Below, in pieces: positions 1 through 8,108 of a stretch of DNA of 64,000 bases. Position 1 is the first letter of the stretch; the number at the start of each line of letters is the position of its first letter. Origin of the DNA: Variovorax sp. UMC13 (GTDB taxonomy: Bacteria > Pseudomonadota > Gammaproteobacteria > Burkholderiales > Burkholderiaceae_C); assembly GCF_014170375.1 (NCBI RefSeq), contig NZ_LZZW01000012.1, positions 124,001-188,000 of the forward strand, written 5' to 3'. The notes beneath the pieces are model-generated. The model did no database searches. It saw nothing but the letters and a program-made list of their open reading frames with translations, and was not told the origin of the DNA. The translations under genes were made by a program, and so were the position numbers.

Positions 1-810
1 CGCCTCGGATTTGTCGAGGCACAGAAAGCGCGTGCTCCAGCGATACCCAAATCCCAGGCGGTTGAGGTCGTCCAGAATCCCCGGCCAGGTCGAGGTCGGG
101 AAACCGCGCACCGTCGCCACGCGCAGATGCTGGTCGCCCAGCATCGGTGCCAGGCCGCCGATCAGCGGCGCGTCGGCTAGCAGAGCGTCGAGGTGGAATG
201 GCACCTCGGGCACGCCCACGCGGTAACGCCGCGTTGAAACGGTGGCATGCAGGTAGGTCAGCGTCTGGCTGTCATCGAGCCAGACGATCTCCGGCATCAC
301 GCCATCGAGCAGGTCAAAGATGCGATCCGTCTCCGCGACGAAGGCAGTTAGGCGCTCGCGCCAATCCACGCCTTCGGTGGGTCGGTTCTCATAGAGCAGC
401 CCTGCTGCGCGGGCGCGCGACTCCTCGGCCGGCAGGTACACCAGCGTGAGGTGGTAGCCACTCTCGAAATGGTTGCCCGAGTCCTCGAAGGCGGCGCGGC
501 GCTCCTCGTCCACCAGCCAGGACAGCGGCTCAGGAAACTCCGAGTGCGGGTAGCTGGCCGCGGGCCGGCGCTCGGCTTCGATGAACAGCGCCCAGCCCGA
601 GCTCAGGCGGCGCAGCGCGTTGTTCAGCCGCGCCGACGTGGAGATCAACTCGCCCTGCGTCGCGCTGTCGAGGTCAGGCCCCCGAAAGCGCGCCGTGCGC
701 TGGAAGGCGCCATCCTTGTTCAGCACGACGCCCGGCGCGATCAGCCCGGCCCAAGGCAGCCAGTCGGCCAGCAGCGCCGGCCGCTGGCGGTATTCGGCAA
801 GGTTCAGCAT
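1..810 (-). CDS. trbE: TrbE conjugative ATPase (VirB4 family), N-terminal part only
   Basis: This frame is open from an ATG at 808-810 to the left edge (270 codons), so the stop and the ATPase core lie outside the window. The protein begins MLNLAEYRQRPALLADWLPW and includes the segment ETDRIFDLLDGVMPEIVWLD, as in the N-terminal domain of TrbE/VirB4 proteins. VirB4 ATPases energise assembly and substrate transfer of type IV secretion systems at the inner membrane. It lies 10 bp after trbD, last of the co-directional series traG-copG-trbB-trbC-trbD-trbE, which is the Tn4371/RP4-like order. trbJ, trbL, trbF, trbG and trbI would be expected further left. The Walker motifs cannot be checked here. 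The identity rests on context plus N-terminal resemblance. Confidence 0.88.
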   Translation of the reverse strand, partial: MLNLAEYRQRPALLADWLPWAGLIAPGVVLNKDGAFQRTARFRGPDLDSATQGELISTSARLNNALRRLSSGWALFIEAERRPAASYPHSEFPEPLSWLVDEERRAAFEDSGNHFESGYHLTLVYLPAEESRARAAGLLYENRPTEGVDWRERLTAFVAETDRIFDLLDGVMPEIVWLDDSQTLTYLHATVSTRRYRVGVPEVPFHLDALLADAPLIGGLAPMLGDQHLRVATVRGFPTSTWPGILDDLNRLGFGYRWSTRFLCLDKSEA

Positions 811-820
811 GGCATTCCCC

Positions 821-1105
821 TCACACGTCCAGCAGCGGCCGGTGCTTGATGTGGCGCGCGAAGACCTGCATGAACTGCGGATCGACACGCGCACCCCAGA
901 CCGCCAGCGCATGGCCGGCGATCCAGAGCACCACGCCCGGAATCCACAGTTGCAGGCCCAAGCCCACGGCGGCGGCCAAGGTGCCATTGGCAATCGCCAC
1001 TGTGCGCGGCGCGCCGCCCAGCAGGATCGGCTCGGTCAGCGAGCGATGCAGGGGCACCTCGAAACCTGGAGCGAACCCCTGCACGCCATCGTGGGCCGCG
1101 TTCAT
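821..1105 (-). CDS. trbD: TrbD, VirB3-like mating-pair formation membrane protein
   Basis: 94 aa, starting at the ATG at 1103-1105 (MNAAHDGVQGFAPGFEVPLH). VirB3/TrbD proteins are small inner-membrane components of the conjugative pilus/T4SS, tied functionally to the VirB4 ATPase encoded next to them. A hydrophobic stretch covers about residues 36-72 (TVAIANGTLAAAVGLGL then WIPGVVLWIAGHALAVWG), enough for one or two membrane segments. The N-terminal EVPLHRSLTEPILLGGAPR is typical of the VirB3 family. The start overlaps the trbC stop in an ATGA arrangement, implying translational coupling. Length and position match the family. A longer frame is open upstream, but the inner ATG fits both homology and overlap. 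Confidence 0.92.
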   Translation of the reverse strand: MNAAHDGVQGFAPGFEVPLHRSLTEPILLGGAPRTVAIANGTLAAAVGLGLQLWIPGVVLWIAGHALAVWGARVDPQFMQVFARHIKHRPLLDV

Positions 1106-1494
1106 ACGACGGCCCCGCCCGAGAAGCTGAAGAACGACAGGAAGAACGAGGACGCGGCAAACGCGATCGACAGACCGAAGACGATCTGGATCAGCTTGCG
1201 GAACCCGCCCGAGGTATCGCCGAAGGCCAGCGCCAGGCCCGTGGCGATGATGATGATGACCGCGATGATCCGGGCCACCGGACCCTGGATCGACTCCAGG
1301 ATGGATTGCAGCGGCCCCTCCCAGGGCATCGAGGAACCTGCGGCCTGCGCGGTGCCTGCGAGCAGCAGCATCAGCGCCGCGAGCATCAGACCCTGCAGGG
1401 CCGGGCGCGCCAAGCCATCCAGCCGCGCGGGGTGGCAGCGCAGGGCAAGCGGGTTTACAGAAATACGGAAAGCAGGAACGATCATCTGCGTCAT
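1102..1494 (-). CDS. trbC: TrbC, VirB2-like pilin precursor
   Basis: 130 aa. This is the pilin subunit of the conjugative pilus. Residues 26-51 form a hydrophobic export signal ending LLLAGTAQAA, with likely cleavage after AQA or QAA. Two further hydrophobic helices follow (about 71-90, ARIIAVIIIIATGLALAFGD, and 99-122), the usual TrbC/VirB2 topology. RP4 TrbC is further trimmed and cyclised by the TraF peptidase, and a TraF-like peptidase is encoded at 29906-30493. It overlaps trbB upstream and trbD downstream by 4 bp each, so the three genes are tightly coupled. Confidence 0.93.
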   Translation of the reverse strand: MTQMIVPAFRISVNPLALRCHPARLDGLARPALQGLMLAALMLLLAGTAQAAGSSMPWEGPLQSILESIQGPVARIIAVIIIIATGLALAFGDTSGGFRKLIQIVFGLSIAFAASSFFLSFFSFSGGAVV

Positions 1495-2528
1495 GGCAGT
1501 TCTCCAGGTTGATCAGGGGACACGGAAGAAAGGTCGGACTGCGGCAGCAGCTCCGGGAATGGAGCCTCCAGCGCATCCGCCAGTTGGTAGCCCGAGCCGT
1601 CGAAGCCGACGACCCGAGCGATGCTCTCGATGCGGCGCTTGCGTCCGCGCCCGGCAATGTGGATGACCACGTTGACCGCTTCCGCGATCAGCGCACGGGG
1701 CGGGTTCACCGCCACTTCGAGAATCAGTTGCTCCAGGCGCAGCAGCGCGCCCAGCGCGGAGCCGGCGTGGATCGTGGCGATGCCGCCGGGGTGGCCGGTG
1801 CCCCAGACCTTGATGAGATCCAGTGCCTCGGCGCCGCGCACCTCGCCGACGACCACACGATCCGGGCGCAGGCGCATGGACGAACGCACCAGCTCGGTCA
1901 TGGACACGACGCCCTGGCGCGTGCGCAGCGGTACGTGATCGCGCGCCGCGCATTGCAGCTCCACCGTGTCTTCGAGCACCAGCACGCGGTCGCCCGTGGC
2001 GGCGATTTCGGCCAGCAGCGCATTCGCCAAGGTGGTCTTGCCGGTGCTGGTGCCGCCCGCGATCAGGATGTTCTGGCGCTCGCGCACGGCGCGCACCAGC
2101 AAACCAGCCTGTGCGGCGGTCATCATCCCGTCCTCGATGTAGCGCGACAGCGGGATCACACCAAAGGCACGCTTGCGCAAGGCGAAGGCTGGCCCCGGTG
2201 CAGCGGGCGGCAGGATGCCCTCGAAGCGTTCGCCGGTCTCGGGCAGCTCTGCCGTCAAAAGCGGCTGGCCGCGATGCACCTCGGCGCCGACGTGGGCGGC
2301 CACGAGACGGATGATGCGTTCGCCATCAGCCTCGGACAGCTCCTCGCCCATCGGGGCGCGGCCCGTGGACAGACGATCCACCCAGAGCGTGCGGTCGGGG
2401 TTGAGCATGATTTCCACCACGTCCGGGTCTTCGAGCGCGGCGGCGATCAGCGGCCCCATGGCCGTGCGTAGCATCTGAATGCGGCGATCCAGCGAGGTGG
2501 CCGTGAAGGAGGAAAGAACGGCGCTCAT
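1491..2528 (-). CDS. trbB: TrbB, VirB11-like T4SS ATPase
   Basis: 345 aa, full length for the family. Hexameric cytoplasmic ATPase of the VirB11/PulE type that powers pilus assembly and transfer. Visible motifs are Walker [10 protein letters not shown] (158-166), Asp box VLEDTVELQ (about 184-192), Walker [12 protein letters not shown] (about 225-235) and the His box [13 protein letters not shown] (about 246-257). The N-terminal half carries the usual [12 protein letters not shown] segment (34-45). It overlaps the CopG-like gene by 4 bp at its start and trbC by 4 bp at its stop. No defect is seen, so it is probably functional. Confidence 0.96.
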   Translation of the reverse strand: MSAVLSSFTATSLDRRIQMLRTAMGPLIAAALEDPDVVEIMLNPDRTLWVDRLSTGRAPMGEELSEADGERIIRLVAAHVGAEVHRGQPLLTAELPETGERFEGILPPAAPGPAFALRKRAFGVIPLSRYIEDGMMTAAQAGLLVRAVRERQNILIAGGTSTGKTTLANALLAEIAATGDRVLVLEDTVELQCAARDHVPLRTRQGVVSMTELVRSSMRLRPDRVVVGEVRGAEALDLIKVWGTGHPGGIATIHAGSALGALLRLEQLILEVAVNPPRALIAEAVNVVIHIAGRGRKRRIESIARVVGFDGSGYQLADALEAPFPELLPQSDLSSVSPDQPGELP

Positions 2529-2989
2529 AAGGCACGCTCCTGGGCATCTGCAGCGGCCGCCGCGCCCTCCGATCGCGTCGGATCGGGGTGCAGTTCCTCC
2601 ACCACATCCCGCACCAGGCTGCGCCCGCGCAGCAAATGCCGTCCGAGCTGTTCGACGAACTGCTCGAAGCGGGCCTTGCCCTGGGCGCGAGCGGCGTCCT
2701 GATGGGCCTCGGGCACGGGCGTGCTCACAGTGAGGAAATAGCGGATGAACAGCGCCAATGTTTCGATGGCAATGTTCTGGTCGCGCTCCAGACGCTCGGC
2801 GTGGCGCGACAGGCGATCCAGTCGCTTGGCAATCGCCGCCTCGCGCTGGTCGGCCGCATCGGGCGACAGCCAGGAGGCCAGGGCCGCCGCGACGATGCTG
2901 GACTTGGACACGCCCTTCTTGGCGGCCAGTTCATCGAGCCGCTTGCTGTGCTCCGGCTGGATGAACACATTGAGGCGGTGTTGGGTCAT
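2525..2989 (-). CDS. CopG/ribbon-helix-helix protein of the conjugation operon
   Basis: 154 aa. The first ~45 residues form a ribbon-helix-helix domain (RLNVFIQPEHSKRLDELAAK followed by VSKSSIVAAALASWL), a dimeric DNA-binding fold used by plasmid repressors and relaxosome accessory factors. The rest is Arg/Glu-rich and probably helical. A gene of this kind stands between traG and trbB in Tn4371-like ICEs, where it is annotated as CopG family. It overlaps traG (ATGA) and trbB by 4 bp each. It could be an autoregulator of the trb operon. Its DNA target is not evident. Confidence 0.85.
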   Translation of the reverse strand: MTQHRLNVFIQPEHSKRLDELAAKKGVSKSSIVAAALASWLSPDAADQREAAIAKRLDRLSRHAERLERDQNIAIETLALFIRYFLTVSTPVPEAHQDAARAQGKARFEQFVEQLGRHLLRGRSLVRDVVEELHPDPTRSEGAAAAADAQERAL

Positions 2990-4986
2990 AGGTCGATTCC
3001 GTCGTCAGGGTCAAGGGAAGCCAGCCGGGCCGTGCGCTGCAGGGCCGGGTCGAGCTGGCGAGGAAGGGGAAGCTGCATGTCATCGTCATCGAGCAGCCCG
3101 AGGTCGGCTGCAGGCGCAGCCAGGTCGGGGTCGTAGGCGGCGGCTTCGGAGAGTTCGGGTTGGCGACGCGGGCCGCCGTCGTCAGCGGCAGAGGGGAAGC
3201 CTTCAACGGCTTCGGTTGCAGGCGCCACCGGAACGGGAGGAACCGTCAGCCCGCTCCAGTCGTCGGGCCGTAAGGGAGGCACGTCGGCGTAGCGCCCCGC
3301 AACGAGTACAGGAGGCGGCAGCACGCGCCGCTGGAAGTTCGCGTCAGAGTAGTAGCGCAGCTTCTTGGCCTTGATCGGCGCGACGCTGGAAACCATCACC
3401 ACCGCCTCATCGGGCGGCAGCTGCATCACCTCGCCCGGCGTGAGCAGCGGGCGGGCGGTTTCTTGTCTCGACACCATTAGGTGCCCCAGCCACGGTGCGA
3501 GTCGATGTCCCGCGTAGTTGCGCTGCGCGCGCAGCTCGGTAGCGGTGCCAAGGGTTTCGGAAATCCGCTTGGCCGTGCGCTCGTCGTTGGTGGCGAACGT
3601 CACGCGCACATGGCAGTTGTCGAGGATGGAATGGTTCTGGCCGTAGGCTTTGTCGATCTGATTGAGCGACTGCGCGATCAGGAAGCTGCGGATGCCGTAG
3701 CCCGCCATGAAGGCCAGCGCCGTCTCGAAGAAGTCCAGGCGCCCAAGCGCCGGGAATTCATCGAGCATCAGCAACAGCTTGTGACGGCGCTGGATGCCAT
3801 CGCTGCCATCGAGTGATTCCGTCAGCCGCCGCCCGATTTGGTTGAGGATCAGGCGGATCAGCGGTTTGGTGCGGCTGATGTCCGAAGGCGGCACCACGAG
3901 ATACAGCGACACGGGATGCTCGGCCGCGATCAGGTCGGCAATGCGCCAGTCGCAGCGCGAGGTGACTTCGGCCACCGTGGGGTCTCGGTACAGGCCGAGG
4001 AATGACATGGCGGTGCTCAACACGCCGGAACGCTCGTTGTCCGATTTGTTCAGGACTTCACGCGCTGCCGATGCCACCACCAGATGCGGTCCATCGCCGA
4101 TGTGCGGCGTGGTCATCATCCGATGCAGGGTAAGCTCGAAGGGACAGGCCGGGTCGCTGAGGAAGTTGGCGACACCGCGCAGCGTCTTGTCTTCGCCTGC
4201 GTAGAGCACATGCAGGATGGCCCCAACCAGCAGCGCATGCGAGGTCTTCTCCCAATGGTTGCGCCGCTCCAGTGCTCCTTCGGGATCGACCAGAATGTCT
4301 GCGATGTTCTGCACGTCGCGCACTTCGTGCGCGCCGCGCCTCACCTCCAGCAGCGGGTTGTAGGCCGCCGACTTCGCATCGGTCGGGTTGAACAGCAGGC
4401 AGTGCGAGAAGCGCGAGCGCCAGCCAGCGGTGATGCTCCAGTTCTCGCCCTTGATGTCGTGAATGACGGCCGATGCGGGCCAGCTCAACAAGGTGGGCAC
4501 CACTAGGCCCACGCCCTTGCCCGAGCGGGTAGGCGCGAAGGTCAGAACATGCTCCGGGCCTTCGTGCCGCAGGTACTGCTGGCGATGCAGGCCAAGGAAT
4601 ACGCCCGCAGACCGGTCAAGACTCGCCTTGTGGATGTCCTCCGCATTGGCCCAGCGCGCCGTGCCGTAGGTCGTGACCAGCTTGGACTGGCGCGAGCGCC
4701 AGATCGACATGCCGACGGCAACCACCACCGCGATCAGGCCGCTGCCTGCGGCAATGGCACCGCCCACGTCGAATACATGCGGCGCGTAGGCGTCGAAGAA
4801 GAACCACCACTCGAACAGGCGCCAGGGGTGATAGACCGGCGTGCCGAGGAAATCGAACCAGGGCGAACCCAGGCGTAGCTGGTAGCCCAGCGCCGCTGCT
4901 GTCCATTGCGTGGCGCTCCATACGCCAGCGATCACGATGCCGAAGACAACGGCAATCTGACCGAACAGCACGTTCGTTCCTTGCAT
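2986..4986 (-). CDS. traG: TraG, VirD4-like coupling protein
   Basis: 666 aa from the ATG at 4984-4986, which is preceded by GGGAGG at 7 nt spacing. An upstream in-frame ATG would add 17 residues but lacks a ribosome site. The coupling protein docks the relaxase-DNA complex onto the T4SS. Two N-terminal membrane segments (about 8-25 and 75-93) are followed by the ATPase domain with Walker A APTRSGKG (about 151-158) and Walker B LLLMLDEFPALG. The C-terminal tail is acidic and Asp-rich. First gene of the traG-copG-trbBCDE run. A terminator-like hairpin at 5121-5151 separates it from eexN. Confidence 0.96.
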   Translation of the reverse strand: MQGTNVLFGQIAVVFGIVIAGVWSATQWTAAALGYQLRLGSPWFDFLGTPVYHPWRLFEWWFFFDAYAPHVFDVGGAIAAGSGLIAVVVAVGMSIWRSRQSKLVTTYGTARWANAEDIHKASLDRSAGVFLGLHRQQYLRHEGPEHVLTFAPTRSGKGVGLVVPTLLSWPASAVIHDIKGENWSITAGWRSRFSHCLLFNPTDAKSAAYNPLLEVRRGAHEVRDVQNIADILVDPEGALERRNHWEKTSHALLVGAILHVLYAGEDKTLRGVANFLSDPACPFELTLHRMMTTPHIGDGPHLVVASAAREVLNKSDNERSGVLSTAMSFLGLYRDPTVAEVTSRCDWRIADLIAAEHPVSLYLVVPPSDISRTKPLIRLILNQIGRRLTESLDGSDGIQRRHKLLLMLDEFPALGRLDFFETALAFMAGYGIRSFLIAQSLNQIDKAYGQNHSILDNCHVRVTFATNDERTAKRISETLGTATELRAQRNYAGHRLAPWLGHLMVSRQETARPLLTPGEVMQLPPDEAVVMVSSVAPIKAKKLRYYSDANFQRRVLPPPVLVAGRYADVPPLRPDDWSGLTVPPVPVAPATEAVEGFPSAADDGGPRRQPELSEAAAYDPDLAAPAADLGLLDDDDMQLPLPRQLDPALQRTARLASLDPDDGIDL

Positions 4987-5120
4987 TGGCCAACCTCCCG
5001 CTACGGCACAGGGACATGCCGTAGTGCCGAGGATCAAGGCGAGCGTGCAGGTCGGTCAAAGACCGTTATAGCGGGGATTCAGGCCAAAATGGCCAGACTT
5101 CTTGCTGTGGCGAAGGCAAT

Positions 5121-5151
5121 AAAAATGCCGCATGCGCGAGCGCGCTGCGGC
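5121..5151 (-). terminator. Rho-independent terminator-like hairpin downstream of eexN
   Basis: On the minus strand GCCGCA and TGCGGC enclose a GCGC/GCGC inner stem with one bulge, and the hairpin is followed by ATTTTTATT. It lies about 50 bp after the eexN stop and about 135 bp before the traG start, so it would end the lysR-eexN transcript and make traG depend on its own promoter or on antitermination. Confidence 0.6.
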
Positions 5152-5203
5152 GTGATGAGGTAACAGCAAGAACTCTGTCGCGGCCAGGCGACGGCGCGGG
5201 GCG

Positions 5204-5431
5204 CTATTTGGATTGCTGTTCCGGCCGATCGCCGAAGAAACGCCGGTTGGCGGCTTCGGCCGCACGGCGGCAGAGTTCTTCTCCTGCCTTCGCGCGGTCT
5301 TCCTTGCACAGGCGCTGGACTTCTTTGAGGCGCTCGGGATGGGCAACGAGGAAGTCCACGGTTTCCGTCGGTTGGGATGGTCCACAGCCCGTCAGTGCGG
5401 CAACCATCAGCAGCGGCAGGAATCGGGTCAT
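5204..5431 (-). CDS. EexN-like entry-exclusion lipoprotein
   Basis: 75 aa, starting MTRFLPLLMVAALTGCGPSQ. The lipobox LTGC places the lipidated Cys at residue 16, predicting an inner-membrane-anchored periplasmic lipoprotein. The mature part contains VDFLVAHPERLKEVQRLC and a second conserved Cys in ELCRRAAEAANRRFF, the pattern of EexN/TrbK-type exclusion proteins that prevent redundant transfer between cells carrying the same element. A longer upstream frame is open, but the lipoprotein signal fixes this start. It lies between lysR and traG, the usual place in this ICE family. Confidence 0.82.
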   Translation of the reverse strand: MTRFLPLLMVAALTGCGPSQPTETVDFLVAHPERLKEVQRLCKEDRAKAGEELCRRAAEAANRRFFGDRPEQQSK

Positions 5432-5456
5432 GGCTTGGGTCCTTTCAGCAGGTGGA

Positions 5457-6371
5457 TCAGGAGTCCTCGGCGGCGCTGGAGCCATCCGCCGAATCAATGG
5501 AGGCCACTCGTTCGATGAACCGGGCCAGCATTTCGGAGGGCTCCACGTCACGGTGCAGCAGATACGTGGCCAGCATCTGCGGCTTGCCCGCCAAGCGCCG
5601 GGCCACAACACCTGGCCCACGGCCGGATGCAATGTGCGCGGCGCCCGCCAAACCGAGCGCCAATCCGGCTGAGACCAAGGTCATCATCACCTCATAGGAC
5701 GCCACGCGCTGGGCGATCAGTGGCTGTTGCTCGTAGCGCTGCAAAACGCGATCAACTTGGCGTGCATGGCCTTCGCATATCGCCGGATCGCATAGCGCCA
5801 GCGGATAGCGCAACACTTCTTCCAACGGCACGTGCTTGTGGGCCAGAACAGGATGGCGAGCTGGGACCGCCACCATCAGTTCGTCTTCCCATGCAGGCCT
5901 GACCACAATGCCGTCGCCCACCTCTTCGGCCATCGAAAAGCCGACGTCATACAGGTCATCGTGCAGACCCTTGATCTGTTGATCCAACGGCACCTCAAAT
6001 AGCCGAACATCAATCTCTGGATCTTCCGCTCGGCACTGTGCCAGCAGCGTCGGCATTCGCGAGGGCGTGATGCCATCGGACAAAGCGATGCGCAACTGTC
6101 GCTGAAACCCACTGGCGGCGGACTTGACGCCGTCACACGCCTGTTTCAGAGCTTCGAAGATTCGCGGCACCCGCTCCAGGAATGCCATTCCGGCAAAGGT
6201 CAGGCGGGTGCTTCGCGTGGTTCGCGTGAACAGTTGCGCCCCGAGCTCTTCCTCTATCTCCTTGATGGTGCGCGACAAAGGGGACTGATCGATGTGCAGC
6301 TTTTCCGCTGCGCGGCCGAAGTGAAGTTCTTCGGCCACCGCTATAAAGCAACGTAAATGCCGAAGCTCCAT
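5457..6371 (-). CDS. LysR-family transcriptional regulator of the ICE backbone
   Basis: 304 aa from the ATG that gives [20 protein letters not shown], the classic LysR start. An ATG 4 codons upstream (6381-6383) is possible but has no ribosome site, whereas GGATGAG precedes the chosen start. The N-terminal winged helix-turn-helix (about 1-60, [20 protein letters not shown]) is followed by a periplasmic-binding-like effector domain. LysR genes beside eexN and traG are common in Tn4371-like elements, so it is taken as backbone rather than cargo. Only 17 bp separate it from the etfA stop, so its own promoter region appears to have been replaced by cargo DNA. It could alternatively belong to the cargo. 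Confidence 0.85.
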   Translation of the reverse strand: MELRHLRCFIAVAEELHFGRAAEKLHIDQSPLSRTIKEIEEELGAQLFTRTTRSTRLTFAGMAFLERVPRIFEALKQACDGVKSAASGFQRQLRIALSDGITPSRMPTLLAQCRAEDPEIDVRLFEVPLDQQIKGLHDDLYDVGFSMAEEVGDGIVVRPAWEDELMVAVPARHPVLAHKHVPLEEVLRYPLALCDPAICEGHARQVDRVLQRYEQQPLIAQRVASYEVMMTLVSAGLALGLAGAAHIASGRGPGVVARRLAGKPQMLATYLLHRDVEPSEMLARFIERVASIDSADGSSAAEDS

Positions 6372-6388
6372 GGTGTATCTCATCCAAT

Positions 6389-7333
6389 TTAAAAGGCCTT
6401 GACGAATTCCGGCACAACTGCGAAAAGGTCCGCCTCCAGCCCGTAGTCGGCCACGCTGAAGATCGGGGCCTCGGGGTCCTTGTTGATCGCCACGATCACC
6501 TTGGAGTCCTTCATGCCGGCCAGGTGCTGGATGGCGCCCGAGATGCCGGCGGCAATGTACAACTGCGGCGCGACGATCTTGCCCGTCTGGCCCACTTGCA
6601 GGTCGTTGGGGGCGTAGCCCGCATCCACGGCAGCACGGCTGGCGCCGATGGCAGCGCCCAGCTTGTCGGCCAGGGGGGTGATGACTTCGTCGAACTTTTC
6701 CTTGCTGCCCAGCGCACGGCCACCAGACACGATGATCTTGGCGGCGGTGAGTTCGGGGCGGTCGCTCTTGGCGATCTCGCTGCCCACGTAGCTGCTCTTG
6801 CCAGCGTCGGCGGCCGCAGCAGCGGTTTCGACAGCGGCGCTGCCACCCGTGGCGGCGGCGGCGTCAAAGCCGGTGGTGCGCACGGTGATGACCTTCACGG
6901 CATCAGCAGACTGCACGGTGGCGATGGCGTTGCCGGCGTAGATGGGGCGCTCGAAGGTATCGGCGGAGATGACCTTGGTGATGTCGCTGATCTGGGCGAC
7001 GTCGAGCTTGGCAGCCACGCGCGGGGCCACGTTCTTGCCGCTGGCGGTGGCGGGGAACAGGATGTGGCTGTAGTTGCCGGCACCACTGCCATGGAGTGCC
7101 AGCACCTGGGCGGCCACGTTCTCGGCGAGGCCGTGGGCCAGGCTGGCGCCGTCGGCGTGGATGACCTTGGCAACGCCGGCGATCTGGCTGGCTTGCTGTG
7201 CGGCAGCGCCGGCGTTGTGGCCGGCCACCAGCACGTGCACGTCGCCGCCGCAGGCTGCGGCGGCCGTCACGGTGTTGAGCGTCGCGCCCTTGATGGTCGC
7301 GTTGTCGTGTTCAGCGATTACGAGTACGGTCAT
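6389..7333 (-). CDS. etfA: Electron transfer flavoprotein alpha subunit
   Basis: 314 aa, normal length. With EtfB it forms the FAD-containing heterodimer that takes electrons from acyl-CoA dehydrogenases and passes them to ETF:quinone oxidoreductase. The C-terminal FAD domain is intact: [12 protein letters not shown], then [29 protein letters not shown] and the NKDPEAPIF motif near the end. It starts one base after the etfB stop, so the two are co-translated. ETF genes are normally chromosomal. Carrying them with an acyl-CoA dehydrogenase inside an ICE suggests that cargo 1 supplies a dedicated electron acceptor. No defect seen. Confidence 0.96.
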   Translation of the reverse strand: MTVLVIAEHDNATIKGATLNTVTAAAACGGDVHVLVAGHNAGAAAQQASQIAGVAKVIHADGASLAHGLAENVAAQVLALHGSGAGNYSHILFPATASGKNVAPRVAAKLDVAQISDITKVISADTFERPIYAGNAIATVQSADAVKVITVRTTGFDAAAATGGSAAVETAAAAADAGKSSYVGSEIAKSDRPELTAAKIIVSGGRALGSKEKFDEVITPLADKLGAAIGASRAAVDAGYAPNDLQVGQTGKIVAPQLYIAAGISGAIQHLAGMKDSKVIVAINKDPEAPIFSVADYGLEADLFAVVPEFVKAF

Positions 7334-7334
7334 G

Positions 7335-8084
7335 TCAGATCACCTTCGCTTCGTTCTTGAGTTTCTCGACCAGGGCGGCCACGTCGGCCACCTTCACGCC
7401 GGCGCCGCGCTTGGCGGGTTCGCTGACCTTCAAGTTCTTCAGGCGCGGGGCCACGTCCACGCCGAGGTCTTCGGGCTTGACGGTGTCCAGCGGCTTTTTC
7501 TTGGCCTTCATGATGTTGGGCAGCGTGACGTAGCGCGGCTCGTTCAGGCGCAGGTCGGCGGTGATGACGGCGGGCAGCGTAAGGCTGAGGGTTTCCAGGC
7601 CGCCGTCCACTTCGCGGGTCACGGCTGCCTTGTCGCCGGCGATCTCGACCTTGGAGGCGAAGGTGGCTTGCGGCAGGTCGGCCAGCGCCGCCAGCATCTG
7701 GCCGGTCTGGTTGCAGTCGTCGTCGATGGCCTGCTTGCCCAGGATCACGAGGCCGGGCTGTTCATTGTCGATCAGGGCCTTGAGCAGCTTAGCCACGGCC
7801 AGCGGCTGCAGTTCTTCATTGGTCTCGACCAGGATGCCGCGGTCGGCACCGATGGCCATGGCGGTGCGCAGCGTCTCCTGGCATTGGGACACGCCGCACG
7901 AGACGGCGACGATCTCCGTTGCCGCGCCTTTCTCCTTGAGCCGCACAGCCTCTTCGACGGCAATCTCGTCGAAGGGGTTCATGCTCATTTTGACATTGGC
8001 GATGTCCACGCCGCTGCCATCGCTCTGGACGCGGACCTTGACGTTGTAGTCAACCACCCGCTTGACGGGAACCAGGATTTTCAT
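7335..8084 (-). CDS. etfB: Electron transfer flavoprotein beta subunit
   Basis: 249 aa from [20 protein letters not shown], the usual EtfB start. An 8-codon upstream extension is unlikely. EtfB binds AMP and supports the FAD-binding alpha subunit. Recognisable segments are [17 protein letters not shown], the AMP-loop region [18 protein letters not shown] and the EtfB signature-like [18 protein letters not shown]. That last region is the recognition-loop area that contacts partner dehydrogenases. It sits between the acyl-CoA dehydrogenase gene (24 bp upstream) and etfA (1 bp downstream), forming an acd-etfB-etfA transcription unit. Confidence 0.96.
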   Translation of the reverse strand: MKILVPVKRVVDYNVKVRVQSDGSGVDIANVKMSMNPFDEIAVEEAVRLKEKGAATEIVAVSCGVSQCQETLRTAMAIGADRGILVETNEELQPLAVAKLLKALIDNEQPGLVILGKQAIDDDCNQTGQMLAALADLPQATFASKVEIAGDKAAVTREVDGGLETLSLTLPAVITADLRLNEPRYVTLPNIMKAKKKPLDTVKPEDLGVDVAPRLKNLKVSEPAKRGAGVKVADVAALVEKLKNEAKVI

Positions 8085-8108
8085 GGGAGGGTTTCCTTTC
8101 AGGATCAT

